NCBI RefSeq assembly: GCF_003286415.2
Contig: NZ_CP043450.1
Coordinates: 4,898,001 to 4,962,000, forward strand
Reading direction: 5' to 3'
DNA: 64,000 nt
Source of the DNA: Mucilaginibacter rubeus
Lineage (GTDB): Bacteria; Bacteroidota; Bacteroidia; Sphingobacteriales; Sphingobacteriaceae
The notes beneath the pieces were generated by a model. It had not been told where the DNA came from. It ran no database searches and saw only the letters and a list, made by a program, of their open reading frames with translations. The translations under genes and the position numbers were made by a program. Below are positions 1 to 7,782 of the stretch, piece after piece; within the stretch, counting starts at the first letter, position 1; the number at the start of each line of letters is the position of its first letter.

Positions 1-1005
1 CAATTCTTCAGGGTGATGCGCATAATCATCAATGTAGATATGCTCCGGTGTTTTAACAATGTATTCAAACCTGCGTTTAACACCTCTGAATGATGCCAGC
101 GCCGCTTTAATATTTTCAGGCGAAATATTCAGCTTCAACACAGCTTCAATGGCAGCTACAGCATTCTCCACGTTGTGAGTGCCTGCTATACCCATTCTTA
201 TATCGGTGATATTTACCGCGGCACTGTTGTAGTCGAAGTAAAAATCGCCGTCAATGATCCTCACGTTTGAAGCATGCGCGTCGGCAGTTTCATCTTCAAA
301 AGCGTAAGTATAACCACCATCTAACGGCAAACCATTTTTGTGCACCAGCGTACCGCCCGGTTTTATCTGCGAGGCGAATAGCTTAAACGATTCGGTCAGA
401 TGCGCGTGATCGCCATAAATATCCAGGTGATCTGCATCCATTGATGTAATGATAGCCACATCAGGAAACAGCGTAAGGAACGAGCGATCATACTCATCGG
501 CCTCAACCACCATTACATTGTTTTTACCGTACAGCACATTGGTTTGGTAGTTTGATGAAATACCACCCAAAAAAGCCGAGCAATCATTGCCCGATGCCTT
601 TAGCAAATGCGCTACCATGGTTGAGGTGGTAGTTTTGCCGTGCGTACCGGCAACAGCGATGGTGAACGAGCTTTTGCTGATCAAACCTAAAACCTGCGAA
701 CGCTTGAACAACTCGAAGCCGTGACTTTTGAAATAATTAACGATATGTGAATCCTTTGGCACCGCAGGCGTATAAATGATCAACGTATCGCTGCACGGCT
801 TTTGGAAACTCATCGGGATATAATCCGCATGGTCTTCAAAAACAACCTGGATGCCTTCGTTGTGCAACTGGTTTGTTAAATCAGTCGACGTTTTATCATA
901 TCCGCAAACAATGCAACCCAAATGATGGAAATAGCGTGCCAGGCCGCTCATACCGATGCCGCCTATGCCTATGAGATAAACTCTTTTTATGTCGTGCAGT
1001 TCCAT
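1..1005 (-). CDS. murC: UDP-N-acetylmuramate--L-alanine ligase, C-terminus cut by window edge
   Basis: Cytoplasmic Mur ligase that adds L-Ala to UDP-MurNAc using ATP, the first amino-acid step of peptidoglycan precursor synthesis. The visible 335 residues start MELHDIKRVYLIGIGGIGM, with the nucleotide-binding loop IGIGGIGMSG at 12-21, the ATP loop GTHGKTT at 120-126, EADEYDRS at about 168-175 and DDYAHHPEE near the window edge. That last motif marks the start of the C-terminal domain, so roughly 115-140 residues lie outside the window. It follows murG by a 54 bp gap that holds a GC-rich hairpin. No stop codon is seen because the frame runs off base 1. Confidence 0.96.
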   Translation of the reverse strand, partial: MELHDIKRVYLIGIGGIGMSGLARYFHHLGCIVCGYDKTSTDLTNQLHNEGIQVVFEDHADYIPMSFQKPCSDTLIIYTPAVPKDSHIVNYFKSHGFELFKRSQVLGLISKSSFTIAVAGTHGKTTTSTMVAHLLKASGNDCSAFLGGISSNYQTNVLYGKNNVMVVEADEYDRSFLTLFPDVAIITSMDADHLDIYGDHAHLTESFKLFASQIKPGGTLVHKNGLPLDGGYTYAFEDETADAHASNVRIIDGDFYFDYNSAAVNITDIRMGIAGTHNVENAVAAIEAVLKLNISPENIKAALASFRGVKRRFEYIVKTPEHIYIDDYAHHPEEL

Positions 1006-1026
1006 TTTCAATTTGTTTAAAAAAGG

Positions 1027-1050
1027 CCCTCCTCCCTTTGGAAGAGGAGG
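1027..1050. repeat. GC-rich hairpin between murG and murC
   Basis: Short inverted repeat CCTCCTC / GAGGAGG with a CCTTTGGAA-like centre. It fills much of the 54 bp murG-murC gap and resembles one arm of the two-armed GC-rich elements described at 2161-2290, 42941-43064 and 53670-53792. Assignment to that family is by eye only. Confidence 0.5.
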
Positions 1051-1059
1051 ACCATCATC

Positions 1060-2229
1060 TTAATTGTTACTTATTATTTGGATAAGTTCCTTTGCTATAA
1101 CTTCATCGGCATTTGGCATGGCCATTTTACCAATGTTATTGCTCAATTTTTTCTGCAGGTCGCGGTCTTCAAATAATTCAAGCGCCCTGTCAACCAGCTT
1201 TGCTTCGGCGTCCCGGTCGGCCACAAAAACGGCCGCGTTTTCATGTACCAGGGCCAAAGCGTTTTTGGTTTGATGATCTTCAGCCACATTGGGCGAAGGC
1301 ACCAGGATCACCGGCTTTTTGATGGCGCACAACTCGGCAATAGTGCCGGCCCCTGCCCTTGATATAATAACATCGGCAGCGGCATAAGCCAGGTCCATCC
1401 GGGTTAAAAACTCCCTGATCTGCAGATCGGGGTGATAGTTTTCGCCCAGCTTTTCGATGATGCTTTTATAATAAAACTTGCCGGTTTGCCATATCACCTG
1501 TACATCGGCAGCCAGCAGTTTATCAATACCATTCATGATACTATTGTTCAGCGTACGTGCCCCAAGGCTGCCACCGGTTATCAGTATCGTTTTTTTAAAG
1601 TGCGACAAATGGTACAACTCCAAAGCCTGCATATGTTTACCGGCAATGTTCACGGCATCCTTACGGATGGGGTTACCGGTTTTTATGATTTTATCGGCAG
1701 GAAAAAACTTCTCCATACCATCAAAGGCCACGCAGATCTTTTGGGCGTGTTTGCCTAACCATTTATTAGTAATACCCGCGTACGAGTTTTGCTCCTGTAT
1801 GAGGTATGGAATCCCCTTTAGCGACGCGGCATATAACAGCGGCCCTGAAGCATATCCGCCGACACCAACCGCGGCATCAGGTTTAAAATCTTTAATGATT
1901 TTGATAGCCTTGCGCACGCTATTGGCAAGCTTGACAGGGAACATCAGGTTTTTGACAATGGAACCACGCTGAATCCCCTGGATATCCAAACCGATAATTT
2001 TATAACCCGCCGCCGGAACTTTATCCATTTCCATACGACCGTTAGCGCCTACAAACAGAATCTCGGTATTGGGATCAATATTTTTTAAAGCATTGGCAAT
2101 AGAGATAGCCGGGAAGATATGTCCTCCTGTTCCGCCACCGCTGATGATGATACGCGGCGACGCCCCCCCCGCCCCCTGAAGGGAGTGCTTTTGAGTTGCG
2201 TCTTTCATATCCTTGCTTTTATCTGTCAC
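1060..2229 (-). CDS. murG: UDP-N-acetylglucosamine--N-acetylmuramyl-(pentapeptide) pyrophosphoryl-undecaprenol transferase
   Basis: Membrane-associated GT28 transferase that turns lipid I into lipid II by adding GlcNAc. The glycine loop GGGTGGHIFPA is at residues 31-41, GGSLGARTLN at about 217 and SRAGAGTIAEL at about 290. At 389 residues it is longer than the usual 355-365. The extra is the first ~25 residues, which translate a GC-rich repeat (2161-2290) and have no expected role. No start codon lies closer to the conserved PRIIISGGG, so translation must begin inside the repeat, at ATG 2229 or ATG 2208. It sits between ftsW and murC. Confidence 0.96.
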   Translation of the reverse strand: MTDKSKDMKDATQKHSLQGAGGASPRIIISGGGTGGHIFPAISIANALKNIDPNTEILFVGANGRMEMDKVPAAGYKIIGLDIQGIQRGSIVKNLMFPVKLANSVRKAIKIIKDFKPDAAVGVGGYASGPLLYAASLKGIPYLIQEQNSYAGITNKWLGKHAQKICVAFDGMEKFFPADKIIKTGNPIRKDAVNIAGKHMQALELYHLSHFKKTILITGGSLGARTLNNSIMNGIDKLLAADVQVIWQTGKFYYKSIIEKLGENYHPDLQIREFLTRMDLAYAAADVIISRAGAGTIAELCAIKKPVILVPSPNVAEDHQTKNALALVHENAAVFVADRDAEAKLVDRALELFEDRDLQKKLSNNIGKMAMPNADEVIAKELIQIISNN

Positions 2230-2290
2230 TTTTTGTTAACGTTTATATAACCATCTCAATCATTTCCCCTTTAGGGGGTTAGGGGGCGGC
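2161..2290. repeat. GC-rich two-armed repeat spanning the murG start
   Basis: Left arm about 2161-2184 (GCCCCCTGAAGGGA) and right arm about 2266-2289 (TCCCCTTTAGGGGG). The right arm's reverse complement aligns with the left arm, so this is an imperfect inverted repeat of about 130 bp. The murG start codons (2229 or 2208) lie between the arms and the left arm is read as murG residues ~16-25. It fills the ftsW-murG gap. Confidence 0.65.
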
Positions 2291-3475
2291 TCACGCCGTC
2301 CTGATCTCTCCTACTATAATTTTATTCGGCCCTGCGTTATCTTCTTTTATAGTTTTATCTTTTTTAGGCTCTTCAATATCCTTGCTTACCGACAGGATAA
2401 TCCCAAAGGCTATACTGGTGAACAATATCGAAGTACCCCCCATACTCACCAGCGGCAACGGCACACCTGTTACCGGCCCCAAACCAACGGCTACAGCCAT
2501 ATTGGCAAAAGCCTGTATAGTTAAGCTGAAACTTAAACCACAGGCCAGTAAGGCCCCAAAGGCTTTTGGTGCTTTGGTTATAATCTTGATACATCGATAC
2601 AGCAGGAACACATAGATCCCCACTACAACTATACCACCTACCAAACCATACTCTTCAACAATAATGGCGTAAATTTCATCGGAGTATGATTCGGGCAGGT
2701 AATTTCTCTCGGTACTGTTCCCGGGGCCCTTGCCAAATAAACCACCTGTAGCGATAGCAATTTTAGCATGGTCGCTCTGGAAGGACTTATCAGCCTTCGC
2801 CAGTTCGGGATGCATAAACACCTTCATACGCGATACGTAAGTATGCCGCCTCGGACCAAGGAATATAACGCCCAGTAACAATATAAAGCCTGCAGCGCAA
2901 GTGATGGCTATTTGCCTGATACTGATACGGCCAATGATCAATAGTAATATGCTAACCCCAAACAGCATCAAGGCTGTTGAAAGGTTGGCCAGCGCAATCA
3001 GGATAAACACCACGCAAACCGAGCCCATGATAGGCAAAAAGGATTCTTTAACATCCTTAATATTTTCCTGCTTGCGCGATAATGTACGGGCCAGGTAAGT
3101 AATTAATGCCAGCTTAGCCAAATCCGAAGTCTGGAAGCTTAACCCGGTTCCGGGGATGGCTATCCAGCGACTTGCGTTGTTGATATGACTACCAAAAGCC
3201 AGCGTATACAACAATAACGGAATGGTTACGATCATCATCACCTTAGAGATACCTGCATAATAGCGGTAATCAAGCTTATGCGAAAAATACATTAGCGCTA
3301 TACCTCCCACTATCATAAACACGTGTTTCATGAGAATGATCTCAACTCCTTTACCCTGCTTAAATGCCAGCGTACCCACCGAGCTATATACCGCCAACAA
3401 GGATATAACAGAAAGCAATATGACTATGAGCCATATCCAGCGATCTCCTTTTGTGTTGTTTAATATCCTATGCAT
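2291..3475 (-). CDS. ftsW: SEDS-family cell-division protein (lipid II glycosyltransferase)
   Basis: Polytopic inner-membrane protein that polymerises septal peptidoglycan with the transpeptidase FtsI. It has about ten hydrophobic segments, from LIVILLSVISLLAVYSS at the N-terminus to a segment near residue 360. The SEDS loop includes LPESYSDEIYAIIVEEYG, and GGTSILFTSIAFG lies in the last helices. The length of 394 is normal. The C-terminal tail is charged and Lys-rich. It lies between murD and murG, as in other dcw clusters. FtsW is preferred over RodA because of this context. Confidence 0.94.
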   Translation of the reverse strand: MHRILNNTKGDRWIWLIVILLSVISLLAVYSSVGTLAFKQGKGVEIILMKHVFMIVGGIALMYFSHKLDYRYYAGISKVMMIVTIPLLLYTLAFGSHINNASRWIAIPGTGLSFQTSDLAKLALITYLARTLSRKQENIKDVKESFLPIMGSVCVVFILIALANLSTALMLFGVSILLLIIGRISIRQIAITCAAGFILLLGVIFLGPRRHTYVSRMKVFMHPELAKADKSFQSDHAKIAIATGGLFGKGPGNSTERNYLPESYSDEIYAIIVEEYGLVGGIVVVGIYVFLLYRCIKIITKAPKAFGALLACGLSFSLTIQAFANMAVAVGLGPVTGVPLPLVSMGGTSILFTSIAFGIILSVSKDIEEPKKDKTIKEDNAGPNKIIVGEIRTA

Positions 3476-3488
3476 TTCTTTTTTATTT

Positions 3489-3562
3489 GGTTCATGGTTG
3501 ATGGTTCATAGATCATGGCTTAGATTTTTTCACTATGATCCATGAACTATCAACTATGAACT
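3489..3562. repeat. 7-nt tandem array with inverted copy, murD-ftsW gap
   Basis: Units GGTTCAT, GGTTGAT, GGTTCAT, AGATCAT at 3489-3516 face ATGAACT, ATCAACT, ATGAACT at 3542-3562. The two sides are inverted copies over about 30 nt with five transitions. The array starts 3 nt from the murD stop codon and ends 13 nt before the ftsW start. Confidence 0.8.
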
Positions 3563-3565
3563 ATT

Positions 3566-4957
3566 TTACAATTCCTTCACTGCCGCTTTGAACTGATCGC
3601 CACGGTCTTCATAATTTTTAAAAAGATCGAAGCTGGCGCAGGCCGGCGACAGTAATACCGTATCACCTTTGGTTGCCAGGTGATAAGCCACAGTTGCAGC
3701 CTCCTGGGCCGATGATGTATTTACTATAATTTCAACCATATCGTCAAAAGCCTCGTGAATGCGTTTATTGTCTTTACCTAAACACACAATGGCTTTTACC
3801 TTTTGCTTAACCAGATCATTAAGCATAGTGTAATCATTTCCTTTGTCAACACCACCTAAGATCAGCACTACATCGCTGGTCATGCTTTCCAAAGCGTACC
3901 AGGTTGAGTTAACATTGGTAGCCTTTGAATCGTTAATGAAGCGGATGCCGGAGATATTGGCAACAAACTCCAGGCGGTGCTCAATGCTTTTAAAGTTGCC
4001 CATGCTCTCCCTCATCGTTTCGTTACGCAGCTCCAACACCTTTGCTACAATACCCGATGCCATGGAGTTGTAAATGTTGTGTTTGCCTTGCAGGGCTAAA
4101 TCTTGAATTGACATTGTAAAATGTTCTTGTGTTGTGTTAATGACAATATTGTCGTTGTTATCCAGGTATGCGCCCGGTTCAAATTTTTGCTGTATGGAAA
4201 ATGGCAACAGCTGTGCCCCGAACGTTCGCTCTTTCATTCCCTTTATTGTTTCCGGATCATCGGCACAATAAATAAAATAATCGGCTACAGTCTGGTTCTG
4301 CGTTATCCTGAATTTGGATGCGGCATAGTTTTCCAGTTTATAGTCATACCTGTCCAAATGGTCGGGTGTGATGTTTAGTAGTACCGCTATGTCAACCTTA
4401 AACCTGAACATATCGTCAAGCATAAAGCTGCTTAGCTCCAGCACATACCAGTCAAACTTTTCGGTAGCAACCTGGTAAGCAAAGCTTTTGCCTATGTTGC
4501 CTGCCAAACCAACGTTCATCCCCGCATCTTTTAAAATGTGGTAGGTTAGGCTGGTAGTAGTAGTTTTACCGTTTGAACCTGTTATACCAATGATCTTTGC
4601 ATCAGTGTACCTCCCGGCAAACTCAATCTCTGATATTACAGGCGTTCCCTTTTCGTGCAGCTTTTTGATGATCGGTGCCTTATCCGGAATACCGGGGCTT
4701 TTGACCACTTCGGCCGCGTTCATGATAAGTTCTTCTGTATGCTGTTTCTCTTCAAAAGGAATTCTCCAATCTTCAAGCTGTTTTTTATAGTTATCGGCAA
4801 TGCCACCGAAATCCGACACAAAAACATCAAAGCCTTGCTGCTGCGCAAGGTATGCAGCACCAACACCGCTTTCTCCTGCACCGAGGATAACTAACCTCGC
4901 AGCCCCATCCGAAGGAGAGGGAGTTGATTGGTTTGATATTTTATTGTCCTGATCCAT
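3566..4957 (-). CDS. murD: UDP-N-acetylmuramoylalanine--D-glutamate ligase
   Basis: Cytoplasmic Mur ligase that adds D-Glu to UDP-MurNAc-L-Ala. From ATG 4957 it has 463 residues, with GAGESG at 26-31 and the ATP loop GSNGKTTTT at 127-135; family length is about 440-450. A longer frame reaches ATG 5011, but its 18 extra residues translate the word CATCGGTGAAATC plus an A-rich run, which also precedes ilvC and a methyltransferase start as untranslated leader, so 4957 is preferred. Even then residues 2-20 (with PSPSDG) are not part of the fold and look repeat-derived. Followed by ftsW. Confidence 0.93.
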   Translation of the reverse strand: MDQDNKISNQSTPSPSDGAARLVILGAGESGVGAAYLAQQQGFDVFVSDFGGIADNYKKQLEDWRIPFEEKQHTEELIMNAAEVVKSPGIPDKAPIIKKLHEKGTPVISEIEFAGRYTDAKIIGITGSNGKTTTTSLTYHILKDAGMNVGLAGNIGKSFAYQVATEKFDWYVLELSSFMLDDMFRFKVDIAVLLNITPDHLDRYDYKLENYAASKFRITQNQTVADYFIYCADDPETIKGMKERTFGAQLLPFSIQQKFEPGAYLDNNDNIVINTTQEHFTMSIQDLALQGKHNIYNSMASGIVAKVLELRNETMRESMGNFKSIEHRLEFVANISGIRFINDSKATNVNSTWYALESMTSDVVLILGGVDKGNDYTMLNDLVKQKVKAIVCLGKDNKRIHEAFDDMVEIIVNTSSAQEAATVAYHLATKGDTVLLSPACASFDLFKNYEDRGDQFKAAVKEL

Positions 4958-5023
4958 TTTTACTTTTTTGATTTCACCGATGTTTTTCACTCCACCGGTT
5001 CCATTTTCCAATTTCTTCTTTCC

Positions 5024-5058
5024 TAACCTCTAATCTTCAATCACTAACCTCTAACGAA
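5024..5058. repeat. 7-nt tandem array at the mraY stop codon
   Basis: Units TAACCTC, TAATCTT, CAATCAC, TAACCTC, TAACGAA in a row with period 7. The last two units overlap the mraY stop codon (5051-5053), so the array begins exactly where mraY coding ends. Confidence 0.7.
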
Positions 5059-6292
5059 GCTTCAACGTTATCACCGTAACTATCGCCAGTATGATACAAA
5101 TGATCCAGAAGCGGGTAACAATTTTTGCTTCATGGAACCCTTTTTTCTGATAGTGGTGATGAAGCGGGGCCATTAAAAACACACGCCTGCCCTCGCCGAA
5201 TTTCTTTTTGGTGTATTTAAACCACGACACCTGGATAATTACCGAAAAATTCTCTACCAGGAAAATACCACACAACAGCGGCAGCATCAGTTCCTTGCGG
5301 ATCATGATAGCAAACACCGCGATGATACCGCCTATGGCCAAACTGCCGGTATCGCCCATGAATACCTGTGCCGGGTATGAGTTATACCATAGAAAGCCTA
5401 CGCACGCACCAACAAAAGCACCGGCAAAAACTACCAGCTCGCCCGAGTTAGGGATGTACATAATGTTCAGGTAATCGGCAATAACCGTGTTACCCGATAC
5501 ATAAGCCAGTATAGCCAGCGTGATGCCTATAATAGCAGAAGTACCCGTCGCCAGGCCATCAATGCCATCGGTTATATTTGCTCCGTTTGATATAAACGTG
5601 ATGATCAGGATCACAAAAAACAGGAACACCACAAGCGCATATTGCTCATAACCTTTACCTAAAAACTTTAACACCTTGGCGTAATCAAATTCATTGTTTT
5701 TATAAAACGGCATGGTTGTTTTGGTAGAATGCACATCCTGCGTATAAACCGGGGTATTACGTTTCATATGAAACTCAACCGGGGCATCGTCCTTCACCGG
5801 CAAAACCACTTCCTGGCGGATGATGATGCTGCTGTTGAAATACATCGTCCACCCAACAATAAGCGACAAACCAACCTGACCAATGATCTTGAACCTTCCC
5901 GCTAAACCTTCTTTGTTCTTTTTAAATACTTTAATATAATCATCCAAAAAGCCGATAGCGCCTAACCAAACGGTAGTAACTATCATCAGGATCACATAAA
6001 CGTTCTCCAGCTTGGCAAACAGCAGCGTTGGTATTAAAATACCCAGCAAAATGATGACACCACCCATTGTAGGGGTACCCGATTTTTGCATCTGCCCTTC
6101 CAGTCCCAAATTCCTTACGGTTTCACCAACCTGTTTAAAGCGCAGGTAATCAATCAGCCTTCTGCCATAAACCGTAGTGATCAGCAATGATGTAATTACA
6201 GCCATCGCCATCCGGAAGGTGATGTATTGAAATACACCTATCCCGGGGATACTGTAATTTTTGCTTAAGTAGTTAAACAGGTAATACAACAT
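5051..6292 (-). CDS. mraY: Phospho-N-acetylmuramoyl-pentapeptide transferase
   Basis: Integral membrane enzyme that transfers phospho-MurNAc-pentapeptide to undecaprenyl phosphate, giving lipid I. It carries the family motifs FLDDYIKVFKKNKEGL, ANITDGIDGLATG, FMGDTGSLAIGG and MAPLHHHYQKKGFHE, with about ten membrane helices. The length of 413 exceeds the ~360 of proteobacterial enzymes because of an extra periplasmic-loop stretch around residues 160-205 (VVLPVKDDAPVEFH and following), a usual feature in Bacteroidota. It is preceded by murE (29 bp gap) and followed by murD; murF is absent from the expected slot. Confidence 0.96.
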   Translation of the reverse strand: MLYYLFNYLSKNYSIPGIGVFQYITFRMAMAVITSLLITTVYGRRLIDYLRFKQVGETVRNLGLEGQMQKSGTPTMGGVIILLGILIPTLLFAKLENVYVILMIVTTVWLGAIGFLDDYIKVFKKNKEGLAGRFKIIGQVGLSLIVGWTMYFNSSIIIRQEVVLPVKDDAPVEFHMKRNTPVYTQDVHSTKTTMPFYKNNEFDYAKVLKFLGKGYEQYALVVFLFFVILIITFISNGANITDGIDGLATGTSAIIGITLAILAYVSGNTVIADYLNIMYIPNSGELVVFAGAFVGACVGFLWYNSYPAQVFMGDTGSLAIGGIIAVFAIMIRKELMLPLLCGIFLVENFSVIIQVSWFKYTKKKFGEGRRVFLMAPLHHHYQKKGFHEAKIVTRFWIICIILAIVTVITLKLR

Positions 6293-6321
6293 TGCTCTTC
6301 TCTTTTACTAATAGTATCTTC

Positions 6322-7782
6322 TTATACCAAATCTTTAAACCGGTTCTCCAATTCTTCCATATCGTCGAAGTGGTTTTTCACTCCGTTTATTTCCTGGTAT
6401 TTTTCGTGCCCTTTGCCCGCTACCAGGATAATATCACCGGGGTTAGCCAGCATACAGGCGGTCTTGATTGCTTCGTGCCTGTCGATAATGCTTACCGTAT
6501 GTCTTTTAAATGCCGGATCAACACCTTCTTCCATTTCTTTGATGATCTGCGCCGGATCTTCGGTACGCGGATTATCTGATGTCAGGATCACTTTATCACT
6601 CCACTCACAGGCTGTTTTGGCCATAATGGGGCGTTTGGTTTTATCCCTATCGCCGCCGCAGCCAATTACCGTGATCACTTTCTCATTTCCTTTGCGGATA
6701 TCGTGAATAGTACTCAACACATTTTGTACAGCATCCGGTGTGTGGGCATAATCAACTATACCTACTACTTTGTTTGGCGCGGTTATATATTCAAATCGGC
6801 CTTCGGCACCGGTCAGTTTGCTTAAGCTGGTAAGCACTTTAGCTTTATCCTGTTCAAGCAGCATAGCAGTAGCATAAACCCCTAACAGGTTGTATGCATT
6901 GAATGTACCCACCATTTTAAACCATACTTCCTCGCCGTCAATTTGCAGCAGCAAACCGCTGAACTGATTTTCGAGGATGCGGGCCTTATAATCGGCCATG
7001 GTTTTAAGGCCATAACTTTTTTTATGCGCCGCCGTATTTTGCAGCATTACATTACCATTCTTATCATCGCTGTTGGTAAGCGCGAAAGCCTCTTTCGGCA
7101 AGCCGTCAAAAAATTCCTTTTTGGCATTCAAATACCTCAGGAAGGTTTTATGATAATCTAAATGGTCATGCGTTAAGTTGGTGAACACACCACCTGCAAA
7201 AACCAAACTTTCGATGCGTTTTTGTGAAATAGCATGCGAGCTTACTTCCATAAAGCAATAATCGCAGCCGCTGTCCACCATTTCGGCCAGCAGATTGTTC
7301 AGCTCAACCGGATCTGGTGTAGTATGGGTTGATGGGATCACCTTGCCGTTGATCTGGTTTTCAACAGTTGATAGTAAACCGCATTTATATCCCAAATCGC
7401 GGAACAACTGGTAAAGCAACGTAGCGATAGTGGTTTTGCCATTAGTGCCTGTTACTCCAACCAATTTTAATTTAGCCGATGGATTATCGTAAAAGTTAGC
7501 AGCAACAAGAGCTAAGGCCACAGCCGAATCGGCCACCATCAGGAAATCAACCTCGCCGGTGGTATGAGCAGGCAGGTCTTCGCAAATTACCGCTACAGCA
7601 CCTTTTTTAATGGCCTGATCGATATAATCGTGTCCATCAACAACAGTACCTTTAACAGCAACAAACATCGCCCCCGGGATTACTTTTCTTGAATCAAAAG
7701 CAATCGCTGTGATCTCCACATCGGCGCTTCCCTGCAACTCAGTGAAGGCCAGTCCATCAATTACATCGCTTAAATACCTCAT
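6322..7782 (-). CDS. murE: UDP-N-acetylmuramoyl-L-alanyl-D-glutamate--2,6-diaminopimelate ligase
   Basis: Cytoplasmic Mur ligase that adds the third stem-peptide residue. The ATP loop GTNGKTT is at residues 112-118. The DNPRTEDP motif near the C-terminal third is the meso-diaminopimelate signature, so Dap rather than Lys is the predicted substrate, giving a Dap-type Gram-negative wall. The length of 486 is normal. The start codon overlaps the ftsI stop by 4 bp, indicating translational coupling. Confidence 0.96.
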   Translation of the reverse strand: MRYLSDVIDGLAFTELQGSADVEITAIAFDSRKVIPGAMFVAVKGTVVDGHDYIDQAIKKGAVAVICEDLPAHTTGEVDFLMVADSAVALALVAANFYDNPSAKLKLVGVTGTNGKTTIATLLYQLFRDLGYKCGLLSTVENQINGKVIPSTHTTPDPVELNNLLAEMVDSGCDYCFMEVSSHAISQKRIESLVFAGGVFTNLTHDHLDYHKTFLRYLNAKKEFFDGLPKEAFALTNSDDKNGNVMLQNTAAHKKSYGLKTMADYKARILENQFSGLLLQIDGEEVWFKMVGTFNAYNLLGVYATAMLLEQDKAKVLTSLSKLTGAEGRFEYITAPNKVVGIVDYAHTPDAVQNVLSTIHDIRKGNEKVITVIGCGGDRDKTKRPIMAKTACEWSDKVILTSDNPRTEDPAQIIKEMEEGVDPAFKRHTVSIIDRHEAIKTACMLANPGDIILVAGKGHEKYQEINGVKNHFDDMEELENRFKDLV

